In this document: positions 27,358-39,800 of the stretch, piece after piece
Position numbering within the stretch: the first letter of the stretch is position 1
Layout of the letters: each line of letters opens with the position of its first letter
Source of the DNA: Aaosphaeria pasadenensis
Taxonomy: Eukaryota; Ascomycota; Dothideomycetes; Pleosporales
DNA: 64,000 nucleotides
NCBI GenBank assembly: GCA_022813625.1
Contig: JAKLMB010000016.1
Location: 310,001-374,000 of the forward strand
Direction of reading: 5' to 3'
Translations under genes and position numbers: made by a program
Notes under the pieces: generated by a model
Database searches by the model: none
What the model was told of the DNA's origin: nothing
The model's input: only the letters and a program-made list of their open reading frames with translations

Positions 27358-30300
27358 ATTGACTGTTCAAGTCGCAAGTGTTCATACAATGTACTCTGTA
27401 TAATAGATGGGATGTTGATTACTACTTGCAGTAATTAGTCTGAGAGAAAAGGGGATCCATATTGGGCTTAACCCGAGGTAGGAGAAAGGGCTTTACGTGG
27501 TAGACCGTATAAAGACTTCGATCCTGCTACGGGAGGTAGATTGATTGCTACAGTTCCAACAACCCGCGAGTTGGAACGGACGGGCTCAAGCCTTTGGTTC
27601 CAAAGATGGGGACCTTTCTGTTTAGCGAGCCAGAACCAGAGGTGCTCATTTCGATGTGCAGCGTTCAAGGTGAAGCGGGTATGAGTGCTACCCGTGAGCG
27701 TGATGAAGAATGCGCGTGTGATGAGTTTGGTTAGGCCGTCCATGGAACGGTGTGAAAAGCTCAGACAATGATCAGCAGCCAGTCCCTTTCTTTTCTCGCT
27801 CAGACTCCCGCTCGCAGATGCCAGAGCATGGCTGAAGCATGGTCAACAGAGTTTAGCCAGCGGGAAGCGGGTCTGGGCATCTGCACGGATGACGCCGGAT
27901 AGACCAAGTCCTCTAAAGGGCAAGAAGAAAAATAAATAATAACAATCATGATGATAACAAACATCGTTAGGCGTGCAGGATCTTCTTGATGATGAGAGCT
28001 TGCACTGGCGCACCATGCATGCGCACACGATGCAGCAATCGTTTCCCATCAGAAGCCCCTGGCCATGCTTCGCCGGCCCCAGATTACTGTGACAATATCT
28101 CATCTGCTAAAGCCATGGGTTGGCACGCCGAGCGGCTCGTTAAATGATCCAACGGGCGCTGGGATACGAATCGAAATGAAGATGCGACCGGCAAAAGTAC
28201 TCGATCTGGATGAGAAGCAGAATGGAATACCAGCATCGCAGTGAGTGAACGGTTGCCTCGTGTGGGTGAGTCAAGACCCAATAGTTCTCGGAGCATGTTT
28301 TGCCCCATTTCCCAATATTTTGCACCTTGTCGTCGACATCCACCAAATAAACACAGCAAGTAAGTCAGAATTGGCCACGTTCCCACTTGGATATGTGATG
28401 TGATATCCTTTCATTCTCTCTTGGTATCGAATAGTAAGCCAGCATCTACGGGCGAACCAGTAGTGAGCTGGGCAACCTGGACGGCACTCGGTAGCATGGC
28501 AACAGCTTCAAACATGCATGATGGCTCGTAGCGTGACCGTGATGCCCGTTCAAGGAAAGGTCACAGGACCCGGCTGGGATCGAGCAGACTGCCACTGCTA
28601 GAGCACGAGAGGCAAGGCAACGAAACAAGATTAGCACACAGTGAGCAGCCCTGAAATCCCGACATATGGGCGTCAGTGATTGGCAGCAATGCGTAAATAA
28701 TCTCCGACGCCATTTGCCAGCTACGAAACTCTCGAAAATTCTGGTGAGGCGTGGCGGACCCACTCACCATAGAGGCCAGATTGTTCACCGCGCTCGGCAA
28801 GGAAATTTCCTTCTTAGACGAGTTAGTCAGCGGCGCACTTGAGTGGGGACTGCGTACAGCGTAGAAACCCTTCACAGTGCTCGCTCGGGCTTCTACACGA
28901 AAGATTGCCAATAATTAGATGGAAGGCGACGAATCAAAATCCGTGACTAGTCGAAATGGCGAGGTGGAACTGGACACGCAGCACATCAATGGTGGCTCCT
29001 CCCAATACAGCACAGTGCAAGTCCTCGAATAGATGCACGCATTCATCTCTTTTCGATGATATCGATAATATTGCCCCTTGACCAATCGGTCAGCGGCAAG
29101 CCATGTGTCATGAACTTCGTGGCAGCCCGCAAAACCCTAACGTTCACGAGCGCCAGAAAAGCGCCGCAGAACTGTTGGAGAAACAGCTCGCCCAAGGGTT
29201 ATTGGGCGGTGGAACGAGCGATCAAGCATGGGGTCGTTGCAGGCCGGCATAATACCCATGGATGACAAGCCGCACGTTTGGAAACTGGAGATTGAAGGGA
29301 GGATGGGAACGGGAAGGGACAAAGACGATTAGATGTGGACGGCGGTGGATCGTGAATAGGCTTTCGGAGGAGATTGTGTCAATGAGCGTCCTCAGTGACC
29401 CAGGGCGCGATAATCCCACCAGCGCAAGAACCGAAACGTGATGGCGGCACTACCAATGCGCTTCACTGTGTGCAGCAAAAGAACGAGGTGCATCGCCCAA
29501 ATCTGCCGGAGAGTTGGCATGGAACAAAATGGACAATACCGTAATGCCATGGGAATGATGATAGGCAGCAGGCGGATGGAACGAGACGAATGGCTTTGAT
29601 GGTGGCATGACAGTCAGAACTCTGCAGCTGCAGCCCACCGGCGTTGCAAGATCAGCATGCTGGGCCGGCTGGTATCGTCATGGGCTCGGAGCCAGCGTGG
29701 GCCATGCCACTGCGTGGGCCAGCAACGAGCGAAAGAGAAGAGAGAGGGAGAAGATAGAAAAGACTATCGAACGCCGCCCGTGCATCACCAGTTGGGGCAT
29801 TTAGGATACGAGTGCGGCGTAAGCGTTTCGGTGGGGTGGGCACAACACGTAGTCCAGGGAGGCTAAGCGGGCCTTGGAGAGGGCGGCCATGTTAACCGGC
29901 CACGGCTTAACCTCAGCCTTCAGCCTTCTCTTTGGGGCGAGGAAGCGAAGCGATCAGAGACGATCACGGCGGTAGGGCCGGCCGCTTCGGCCAGTACAGC
30001 AATTAGCAGCGCGCACTCTGCCAGCATTATTGGATTGTCCTTCACCAGGGGCTGGCGTGGCCCGGAGCACACGAAGTGGATGTTTCCTACACTGTGTAGG
30101 GTGTAGCTCGCAGTTCTACACAAACTGTGGATTTCTTGTGTGACGCCAGCCTACTACTGCGTACTTTGTACGGCGTAGGTGTAGGTATCTCGTACCATAG
30201 CTGGCTTCCCTCGTTGGTAGGTGGATAGCGGATGATGTATAGTGAGGACGGACAACGGAGATCAGACAGACACGCATATCGGAGAGGCATGGAGTGGATT

Positions 30301-31474
30301 AGGCACACAAAGGAAAGGGAGCAGGCACTGTACTGTGCAGTGCCGTCCGGAGTACTGCGTGTACACAGTATGAAGAATACTCGGGTCCAGCGCCTGGCTG
30401 TATGCAGGAAGATGAGTTGGGATTGCTCGAGGTTGTGCAGCAGAGGCATTTACTCCGTACTGAGCACGTAGTGCTACCTACCACTCGTGTGGAGAATACG
30501 TCCATAGTCAGAGAAGGAATGGGTGGCGAGAATCGTTGTAGTAGCGAGCAGCCGTGACAGCCGTACGTGCAGTCCTGGTGGCAGCAGCTGTAAGCATGGG
30601 GAGCAGATTAAGTTGAGCATCGCATGTACCAGCCCGGTCCAGCCCAGGCATTCATTATTGATCGATCGAATAGTTGATTGTGGTGGTTCATCAGTCATTC
30701 AGTAGTTTGGTGGATGTCGCCTCTTCCGCCGCCGGTGGAGTGCTGGTCCTTTGGAGTGCTGGATGCTGACCCTGGGCGTATCCAGAAGCAGAGCATCTTG
30801 CGTAGGCAACGACTACAGGCGTTAGACTCTTGCGCTGGAGGATGGCTGGACAGTATGACTGGAGGGAGGCAGGGCGGGCTTTTGGTGGATGCGTGTAGCG
30901 GTATGCGTGGATGCGTGTGCATGTGTGTCACAATAATGTCTCGTTTGGTTAGGGGACAGACTCAAGGACGGGAATTAGTGAGTAGGACGCATGCGACGGA
31001 TGCGACAACCATGCGCTGCTGACGGGCAAGGTGGAGGTGATTGGTAGGCGGCTGATGTAGGCTGTGTCAAGTCAAGTGGATGAGTGCGAATTGGTTAGTC
31101 ACATCCAGGGCGAGCCGGTCAGGAAGGCCGCTGTAGGCTGAAGGCTGTCACGATAGGGTGGTGGAAGGCTGTACAGTAGGAGTTACATTATGGGGGAGAT
31201 GATGGTGGGTTGCCGTGGTGTTGTTTGTTGCTGTGGTTGTGCTTGTTTGTGTGTGTGAGAGTGAATGTGAAGGTGAAGGTGAATGAATGTGCGTGAAGAG
31301 GCAAGTTGCCACACAGATTACATCGGACTAACCGTATCGGGTTAGCACCATATCTATCTTTCTCATTTTGTTTGTAGACGAGTGCATGCGTGTATCCCGT
31401 ACTGTGTCGTATAGCACGAGATATGGACGGTTCGGTCAAGCTGTCATTCACCTCTGCATGGCCGTGGCCGATGA

Positions 31475-31494
31475 GCAGGAAAAAAAAAACCTGC
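31475..31494. repeat. Short inverted repeat around an A10 run
   Basis: GCAGG and CCTGC arms flank ten A. It would form a five-pair hairpin with an A loop. No associated gene is seen. Confidence 0.5.
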
Positions 31495-32199
31495 GACTGA
31501 GTGCGCGACGGTCTTTGTTGCGTCTGTCTGTTACAAGCGGGCTTAGTGTGATGGAACACGGCTGAGCATTGATCCGATGGCAATCTCAGCAAGGATGAAT
31601 GTTTCTGATTGGACGATCAGCTGGTCGCCCAAGTTCCTCTCTACTGTGTGCAGTGAAGTGTCTGTAGGTCACACACGCTCTTCTCCTCTTTCTATTGTGT
31701 TTCGCCTCCCTATGACTATGATTACACCTACGCTACCGACACTGGCCGGTGACTGTATACTCTAGCAAACTCCACTCGTACGAAGGAAGTGAACAGCCTC
31801 CTAGGTATGCATCATCTCCTCCAGTCCTACTCCGTACAGTACAGCCTCCCTCCCACCAACCACCGCAGGCTACACCTCAACCAATTAGTCTTGTCCTTCT
31901 CATCCTTGCTTTGCTTGCCTGTCTATCTCTCTGTGTCTGTCTGCCTTTGCCTGTCCTGCCCGTCCTATTGAATTGTCCATACTCGTAGCAAAACCCTTCA
32001 AACCCTTGATCGGGTCCTTATTTTGACTTTTGACGCCTCTTCCTACCACCCCAAGGCCGCCCCCCGTCTCGTCTCGTCTTCCCTGTTCAATTTTCCTGCT
32101 TCGTTGAATCTTACCTGCCTACCCTTCCGTTTCCCTTTCATTGCCCGCGGACATGCCCTGGAACCCCCCTGCTCTCTTGCGACTTCCATTTTGGCACGC

Positions 32200-32271
32200 C
32201 CAACGCAAGAGCCAACGCCAACGCCAAAGCCAACGCTAAACTCTTCGCAACGCCAACGACGCCAACGCCAT
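32200..32271. repeat. CCAACG/ACGCCA-type repeat
   Basis: An imperfect tandem of AACGCC hexamers with variants. It produces Ala/Leu-rich and Pro/Thr-rich artefactual open frames on the two strands. Confidence 0.75.
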
Positions 32272-32350
32272 AGAGGAACAAGCCAACATGGGGTGATGGT
32301 CCGTTGCCCAGTCTCCGTTCAGGGTGAGCAACAGGATTGGGCATGACATA

Positions 32351-32372
32351 GCATGGCATGGCATGGCATGGG
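32351..32372. repeat. GCATG pentanucleotide repeat
   Basis: Four tandem GCATG units, followed by degenerate GGATG/GGCATG copies. Confidence 0.75.
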
Positions 32373-32728
32373 ATGGAATTAGGATGGGATGGCATGGATC
32401 AACTAGTTCACTGTGGGTCAAGGCGGGCTTTTTTCTTTTTTTCTCTCTCTAAGACTCTACCGTAAGTCGACTACGCCCATGATGCATCCATCCACATCCA
32501 CCTCTGATCTCTGGGTGGCCCTGTATGCCCGCCCTCCCGTCTTCGTCATGGCATAGCATGGATGGCCATGGTCATGGTCTGGTCCAGGGTGTTGGATACA
32601 TGGCGCGCGGTCTTTTTACTTTTCTGTTAGACCAATCCTTTCCTATATTTACCATTACTGGGGGGGACTAGGTAGGTAGGGGGGGGGGGTGGTAGGGAGG
32701 CTTTCTCGTCTTTGGTATGCGTCGTCTT

Positions 32729-32753
32729 GCGTCTGCGTCTGCGTCTGCGTCTG
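32729..32753. repeat. GCGTCT hexanucleotide repeat
   Basis: Four tandem GCGTCT units in the presumed promoter region of the kinase gene. Confidence 0.85.
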
Positions 32754-32770
32754 GGCTACTGTCTTTGATG

Positions 32771-33653
32771 CCACCCACACCCACCCACCCACACGCATCC
32801 TAGGCCATCCACACCTCCTCTAGCCTGTCTAGCCTGTCCTGCCTGTCCTGCCTGTAGGTAACTTTAGTTATTCTTTCTTCTCTTCTCATCTTCCATCCAA
32901 TCAATCAAGGGCCCACCCGCCCGCTTCTTTCCTCCTCATTACTGGTCGCCCGGCCGTCCCTTCCCAGACACACACACCTTCATACACACCATACACACTC
33001 ATAAACCAACCCGACCACTCACACATCCTCTTACACTACTAGACTCAGAGAGGCGGCGAACCCTAGAGCCCTACCTGACTATACACATACATCATAATCC
33101 CACCTCACCACTCATACTTCCTCACTCATCTACCTTACTCCATCCAATTCACTATCACACTTCTCTACCTCTCCACCTCGCTCTCTTAACTACCTACCTA
33201 CCTCCACCTCTTCCTTCTACTTCTACTACCCACATTCCTTCCAACAAACATTCATCTCGATTGTTCGTTGTCAAATCTTCAACTCTCCCTCGTCACTGTC
33301 CATTCCACAGCCTCACCTACCAACGCAATCCATCACTCGACTTCGCCTCATCTCTTCGCCACTAGCCCTGCTATCATCCCCTTGCTACCCGGACCCAGGT
33401 TCCATGATATCAGGTTCTCTCTCCTAATATATACGTTGATTCATCTTGTCCATTTTCTTTCCTCTCTCTCCAAGGACTACCAAAAGGAAACCACCCCCAA
33501 TTTGGATAGGATATCGACTTGTTTACCAAGGCCTCTTCTTCTCTCCATCCACTCACCCCTCCCCTCTTCTCTTCCAAGTGCTCTACCTCAAGTCCCTGAG
33601 GCCTTCACTGGACCTTCGAGGACTTCAACATCCCCAACCCCCCTCAAACCATA
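32771..33653 (+). promoter_or_regulatory. Long pyrimidine-rich leader of the kinase gene
   Basis: Upstream of the kinase ATG the plus strand becomes strongly C/T-rich. From about 32771 to 33403 it contains no ATG. One ATG at 33404 opens an eight-codon frame including the stop, and none follows until the kinase start at 33654. Pyrimidine-rich tracts often mark fungal transcription starts and leaders, so I infer a long 5' UTR here. An intron inside it is possible (donor near 33414, acceptor near 33474). The transcription start cannot be placed from sequence. Confidence 0.5.
33404..33427 (+). promoter_or_regulatory. Possible short upstream ORF
   Basis: ATG ATA TCA GGT TCT CTC TCC TAA is the only upstream ATG frame in the last ~880 bases before the kinase start. 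It matters only if it lies in the mature transcript. A possible leader intron starting near 33414 would remove most of it. Confidence 0.3.
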
Positions 33654-35024
33654 ATGTTACCGACCCCACCAGCATCTCCCACTCTCAATGGATTTTGTGC
33701 GCCGGAAGACCGTCTAGGCCAACTCCTTGCCGGAAGATTGCAATTGACCGGAATCCTCGGTGTAGGTGCCTATGGAGTAGTGTACACTGCCGTGGACATC
33801 CAGACCAACATTCCCTACGCTGTCAAGGCGCTCAACAAACTAGGTTTGGAGCCCCGTCAGCAGAAATTCCAGCAAAGAGAGATCCAGCTCCACCACCAGG
33901 CCAGTGCCCATCCCAACGTAGTTTCTTTGGTAAAGATTTTGGATTCTCCTGACTGCACCTTTGTGGTCATCGAGTACTGCCCGGAGGGTGATCTCTTCTC
34001 GAACATCACCGAGCAAGGAAAGTATGTCGGCAATGATGCTCTTGCCAAGAGGGCTTTCCTCCAAATCCTGGATGCTGTAGACTACTGCCACTCCATTGGA
34101 ATCTATCACCGGGACCTCAAGCCGGAGAACGTCCTGGTCACAGATAATGGAATGACCTGCAAGCTTGCCGACTTTGGACTAGCCACCAACGACCACATCA
34201 CCTCCGACTTTGGATGCGGCTCTACCTTTTACATGTCTCCAGGTAAATTCAACACCTTGCAACCGAGCAACAACGAACCACTTTTGATATTTGATACTAA
34301 CGTACCTCTAGAATGCCAGACTGCTGCTCCCAAGGCCTACTCATGCTACGCATCAGCGCCCAATGACGTCTGGAGCCTCGGAGTCATGCTCGTCAACCTG
34401 ACCTGTGGACGCAACCCATGGAAGCGAGCCTCCTTCGAGGACAGCACTTTCCGTGCCTACATGAAGGATCCCAAGTTTCTCAGGTCCATCCTGCCAATTT
34501 CTGGAGAGCTCGACTCGATCCTGAAGCGTATCTTTGAATTCAACCCAGCGAAGAGAATCACGATTCCCGAGCTGAGGGACCTGATCATGAGATGCCCTCG
34601 CTTCACGGCTTCCAAGTCTGCTCCTTCCCACATGGCTGTTCCTGCATACCCATCACCGGATTACGTCCACCAGGCTGCCTTGAACGGATGCTACCAGGCT
34701 GCCGCTCCCTCTGTTGCGCCCGTCTACCCTACTATTATGGATCTTCCCTATCCTCAACACTCTACCTCGTCGGGCAGCTCGAACTCTGACAATGAGTCTG
34801 TATTCTCTACATGCTCGTCGGCCTCGTCTGCTTCGTCGACTTCCTCTTTCACTCACGTCGCTGCTGCTCAGAAGGTTCCTGCCCGACCAGCACAGCAAAC
34901 ATACGTTTCCCCTCCCCCGCAAACCAATACGTGGTTCCAACCATTTTTTCACCAGGCCGCTAACCTAGTGAAGCACGTGTCGTTCCAGCAGCCCATGATG
35001 GTTGCTCCCGTCCGTGTTTACTAG
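33654..35024 (+). CDS. Serine/threonine protein kinase, Ran1/Ksp1-like
   Basis: Two exons, 33654-34242 and 34312-35024, give 433 residues. The 69-nt intron has a GTAAAT donor, a GATACTAACG branch site and a CTCTAG acceptor. Splicing it creates the activation-segment motif MSPEC. All kinase landmarks are present: glycine loop G36-x-G38-x-x-G41, lysine K58, HRDLKPEN with D154, DFG at 173-175 and APE-type PE at 196-197. The domain ends near residue 310. The tail is Ser/Ala/Tyr/Pro-rich and probably disordered. The overall pattern resembles fission yeast Ran1/Pat1 and budding yeast Ksp1/Sks1/Vhs1, which link nutrients to growth, filamentation or meiosis. That subfamily is inferred from general likeness. 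It is the only supportable gene in about 23 kb. Confidence 0.92.
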   Translation: MLPTPPASPTLNGFCAPEDRLGQLLAGRLQLTGILGVGAYGVVYTAVDIQTNIPYAVKALNKLGLEPRQQKFQQREIQLHHQASAHPNVVSLVKILDSPDCTFVVIEYCPEGDLFSNITEQGKYVGNDALAKRAFLQILDAVDYCHSIGIYHRDLKPENVLVTDNGMTCKLADFGLATNDHITSDFGCGSTFYMSPGKFNTLQPSNNEPLLIFDTNVPLECQTAAPKAYSCYASAPNDVWSLGVMLVNLTCGRNPWKRASFEDSTFRAYMKDPKFLRSILPISGELDSILKRIFEFNPAKRITIPELRDLIMRCPRFTASKSAPSHMAVPAYPSPDYVHQAALNGCYQAAAPSVAPVYPTIMDLPYPQHSTSSGSSNSDNESVFSTCSSASSASSTSSFTHVAAAQKVPARPAQQTYVSPPPQTNTWFQPFFHQAANLVKHVSFQQPMMVAPVRVY

Positions 35025-36792
35025 TTGGCCTCTGCCCGGATTATTTCTTCACCCCTGTGTTCATATATATACGTTTCCTACCCTTTCACCTCAGCGGAAA
35101 AGTTGATGATAAGACGATCTGAGCGGCTTTCTCTTTCCGTCCAACGGTGTTTGTGCGATCGGGGATTGTGGCGTTATTTTCCTTTTTACGTCCTTAGATT
35201 TCTGGACTTTGAACTTCCTCCCAACAACCACTGGCCTTTACCAAAACCTCCCAAGGATCCTCCGACATTTATATTCTTCCCGGATGCATCCCTCCCCCAT
35301 GGCCATGGACTAGAACTATATTACCATCTTTAACTCGATTATTCGGCGGTTCGAAGCCTTGATGGCGAGAGAGATTGTTCTCATTCATGTATTTCTCATT
35401 TGGCTCTCGCCTTGTTGGTTTTTCTTATTTCTTCTGTTTTTCCTTTATTTCTTTCCATTCATCACGACCGAAACATTTAAAGAAGTTTATCAGGGGGTTT
35501 GGACTGCGATGATATCAGCATTTGCACGGAGTTTCCATATTTGTTCAGAATTGTATTGGGCCAAGATGGCCTGGAAGGGGACGACGCTGTCTGTCTATTG
35601 CCATTTCCAACTGTCATTTCGACACCACATTTCCTAGGATGTTCTAGATACCAGAGCAGGTTGCAAAACCTTTTTAGCTCACACTTCTTGTACCGTAGAA
35701 GATGGCACCACAGCCCGAAAAGAAGGCGTGGACAAAAGCCCACATCAAAACGAAAAAATAACAAATACGTTCGGATGGGGACAGCGGCTCGCTCGCTGTG
35801 TCCCTTCCACAGAAGCATCTTGACTTTCCCACCTGGCATCATTGATAGAATTGACGTTGAGGTTGATCGAGTAATGACTGACCAATGAGATGGTCTGGGC
35901 CCGCGCAGTGGTGGCGGACGAAATGTCGGCGACACCACGGGAGCACAAGAGAATGAGGGATGGAGAAGGTGACGAGCCCAGCCGCAAATCCATTGTACGT
36001 GCAGGACGGCTGCAGTAGTTGGGAATGGCACGATTTCCTAGCAAGCCTGGCCTACGTGCCTAGGTCGCACGCACACCTCTAGTGGACTAGTCGGCCGTTA
36101 TTCCCTCTCGCTAACTTTGCCGCATCATACAAGTGCATGCCTAGTTGAGCCCGAAGCATGCGAGTATGCGAGTCTTGGGAGGGAGGATTCTTGTTGGATG
36201 GTGGCTTACCAGGCTTGCCAGGCTTTGCCAGGCTTTGCCTTGGTGTTGCTCAAGATGCGAATAATAACGGAGTGTCACCTTCGTAGGCTCGTAAGTTGTT
36301 CACCAAAAGGTCAAATGGGCATGGGGCTCCAAGTGAAGCGACCAATCAGCTCCTGCCGTGTCCCATCCGCCGACAAAGACCTTGCTTCATGAGTCCTTCC
36401 AACCTGCACATGCAATATAAACTTACACCAAACAGACACCAAGACCGCCGTATCCCCCCGTGGGCCATACACATCATATGCATACACACATTCACTCTCC
36501 AGATTTATACACACTCTCTCTAACGAATACCTAAGGCCACACCTATCTGAAGACTAATCCTATCCACACTAATCTGCATCCTGCGTCCTGCATCCTGAGT
36601 CTTGCGTCCTGCATGTAGGCAGACATACATGCATGCGATCAGGAAATCTCTCCTCGATATGCGTTCAATATCAATCTATCGTATGTCTTTCCCACTTCTC
36701 ACCCTAGTCCCTCGTTCCATCCCATCCCGTTCCGTCCTCTGAAGATTTTCAGCCTTTGACAGGCCTTGTTCATTTGATCATGCATCATCGCG

Positions 36793-36818
36793 ACCGACAC
36801 CGACACCGACACCGACAC
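36793..36818. repeat. CCGACA hexanucleotide repeat
   Basis: Four tandem CCGACA units. Confidence 0.85.
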
Positions 36819-39800
36819 TACTGACATTTGATACTGCCAAACGAATGGGAACCTAACTGCCTGGCTGGTGTGTGTCAAACAGATATCGTTAATAAAATGC
36901 GCTTTGTCTTAGAGTTTCTTTCCCCACACCCACCATGTGCGTTTGACGTACTCCGTACACTGTCTAGAACGGTACGAGTAGGATGCACTGTGGAATACAC
37001 CTACACTACACCTGCACTATGCTACACATTCGTGACACTACAGTACGCTACGTACAGCAGCGGATTTAACACAAGTTATGGGCAGGACATCTTGTTGTTC
37101 GCCTCCCTGAGGCGTAGTCTGGACCATGCCTACACAGTAGATACACTCGGATAGACCATCAACTAGTCAAGTGTGGCGCATGTCGACTTCTCATCGCGAT
37201 CTATCAACTTCCTTCGATCCATCATTGATCATTGGAAACTGGTGACTCGATCGAAGAGATTCGCCTCAAGCCACCATTATTATTATCTTTACCTTTTTAT
37301 TCCCTCGCAGAAAGGAAAGTATACGAATCGGCTGAGTCACTTCAAAGTATTAGTCCTTCGGGACAAGGACTGTTGGGTCCATAACATACGAATGCACAAA
37401 GCAATCAGCCAAGCGAACCCACTCACTGCATGTGCCCTTCCGGTGTAGATATTTCCGGTGATGAATGGTGGTGGCATAGTAGGGAGAGTAATAATTCGTT
37501 ATGCGTGGCTTTCACCTCACCGGCGAACTCGAGTCTGGGTAAGGAATCGAACAACGGAGGGGATTTGACGGAATCGACAATTCCTCGTACCTGCTTCACA
37601 TGATTGATGACCATGATGCATATACGGAGGACAGCAAGTATTAGCAGTTTAGTTCGGCTGAGAGATGGATGGTCGTCTCAAAGCCACACTCCTGAGCGTT
37701 CGTTCATGTCTGGCTATGCTCACTCTAGGTCATGTATCATTGTTTGTTTCTACACCCTCTTTCGTCTACCGACTATCTACCGGTACGTTGCGCAGCTGGG
37801 CGTTAGATGCCTTGAATGCATCACATACGCACACTTCCATCGGATGACACCTGTGGTACCATGCAAAGGACCGAGAATGAACAGGCGATTTTGAGAGGGC
37901 GTTTTGCTTTCCTATAGCGTCGTCCACCTGCCGACGAACGACCACGATGTTCCCTTTGTTTGATACGGTAGCCGGCTGTTGGGATTACAGTTTGCTCAGC
38001 CATCATCCTTCAGCCGTCGTGATGACCAAGCCGTCGCCCGTTTCCTTGAACACCATGTCATGTAATGCCTCAGGCAAACAGAGACATGACATGTTCGGCT
38101 AGAATTGGCTTTTCGGAAGTCATCTGGAGGTGCGCCATGATTACTTTGTTCGCAGTGGCTTTTTCCTGTCTGGGCACACACATGGGGAAACGGTGGGAAG
38201 GACAAACGCCAAACTCTTTCATTTGCCGTCGTCTTACTGCACTATTGGATTTTTGGTGGTCGTCGACTCTGAAAAGGCTTACAATTGTGAATGCCCTCTT
38301 TGAGTGTTTTGGGCGCCAAGTGCCTTCTCCTTCCACGTTGGGAAGAAAGAACTGGGGGCGGAAATCACGATCACCAACCGTCCTCAACAACAGATTGTCA
38401 CATCTTCACCACTATCATCATCACCTTCAATGATCACCCGTCCACGCAACAGCGCGGTACGGAGCAGAAACATACCAGGCCACCTGCACAGATGCAGAAA
38501 AACATCTCGCCCATCTCACTTTCCCTCTACCATGCCGCATCGCCTTGTCCCTGCTGGGCTGGGTGGGTTGAGCGAATCTCCGTTGCTGCAGCTTTTTATT
38601 ACTTCCACCCACGCCCGCCGTGTGCAATCAACCGTTTGGGGATCATGCTCATCCATATCCGCATCGGGTACCGACATTGTAGTGGGATTCTTTTCCAGGG
38701 CGGCCAGTAGAAGACAAGCGATTCCGCGTCCTGGGATGGGTAATGATGCCACGCTCTCGACGCCCCCCGTCACCAGTGACCACCCCTTTCACAATACATA
38801 ACGATACAAACAAACAATATCAGACATAGATAATACCCGCTTTCACGGAACTGGGTCTTCGAACTAACCCCCCCGTCCCAGCTGACAGCCTGACAGACAT
38901 TCTTTCGCTAACGCTCAATCAAGTAAACTTGGTATCGATACTATCTGCACCCACGCAACCTATTAATCGTTGCGCATGTTTTGGCGAGATGTGGTGATAT
39001 ATTGGACGTCCTCCCGGATTGCTGGGTGTTGCAATCACCCAATTCGCACGGATAATATAGAGTGCATGATCGTTAAGTTGATACCTACCAGCCTGACGGG
39101 GAGCGCGGGTCCGGGTGCGCGTTGCGCTGCCTCGCGCGCGCAAACAGGGCTGAGATCGCTTGTTCCGGTGACTGGATTAATCTCTACCGTGTATATCCAT
39201 TCTTTCCCTGACGATTGTTGGGAAATTGTTCGAACGGCTGATGAACATGTGTAAGACAGATGAGTCGTGCGAAGAATCGCCTGTACTATCGCGCTGCATC
39301 TGCGGTATCGACGGTAATCTATCATTTGATTGATACATGCGTCGTGGTGGATCTTCGATATGATCGATCGATAGGGCGGTGATGGGGTCAACGTCACTGG
39401 TGATATCGCGAACATTGACTCCGTAGGCATTCATTTCTTCCAGCTCAAGACGGCTCAAGACACCTATCATCTTGAGACATGATGCCACCAGGCATGTGCA
39501 AATCACTCTATCGATATTTCCACCCGAGGACAATGCATCAACCTGATGGCTGCATCCGATGATGGCCCCAAGCTGTTCGGAGTGAGCATTCAGCTGTTCT
39601 CCGTTGAACGAAGCAGATCGAAACTTCGGCGTTGACAGCAGCTTCTTCGTTACGACTCTGCGCATCGTGGAACGTGTTCACGCGCATATGCACATTGCTT
39701 TCTCCGGTGGGCTACTTTGGATTTCCTTGCTTTTGTCGCATGGTCTGGTGGGCAGCAGGTTCGGGCCTTGGTGGCAGGTCTTCGCGAGTGTGTCACGACA

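Larger units (their letters stand above)
20435..33653. other. Gene desert upstream of the kinase gene (about 13 kb)
   Basis: I cannot support any protein gene here. Open frames stay below about 150 codons, overlap each other on both strands and have no recognisable domain. The stretch is not uniformly AT-rich, so it does not look like a heavily RIP-mutated repeat block, though about 23.9-24.3 kb is AT-rich. It holds simple repeats (a TC run at 22244, poly-C at 23223, GGAT at 24688, ACGCCA near 32200, GCGTCT at 32729), alternating CG at 22462-22473, and copies of a TACTCCGTAC palindrome. Its last 600-800 bases look like the leader of the kinase. Long non-coding transcripts or multi-exon small genes cannot be excluded. 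Confidence 0.5.

Noticed and set aside
27468..27743. 91-codon minus-strand frame that looks somewhat protein-like
   Set aside because: I could not extend it with credible splice sites or place it in a family. It might be a small exon but is not supportable.
33268..33952. Pro/Ser-rich plus-strand frames overlapping the kinase start
   Set aside because: They are a by-product of the C/T-rich leader and lack ATG starts or domains. One runs out of frame into the kinase coding exon.
35347..35362. GGTTCGAAGCC resembling a tRNA B-box
   Set aside because: No A-box, acceptor stem or cloverleaf could be built upstream.
35477..36031. 184-codon minus-strand frame downstream of the kinase
   Set aside because: No domain, Trp/Cys/Arg-rich random-looking composition, and it probably lies opposite the kinase 3' UTR.
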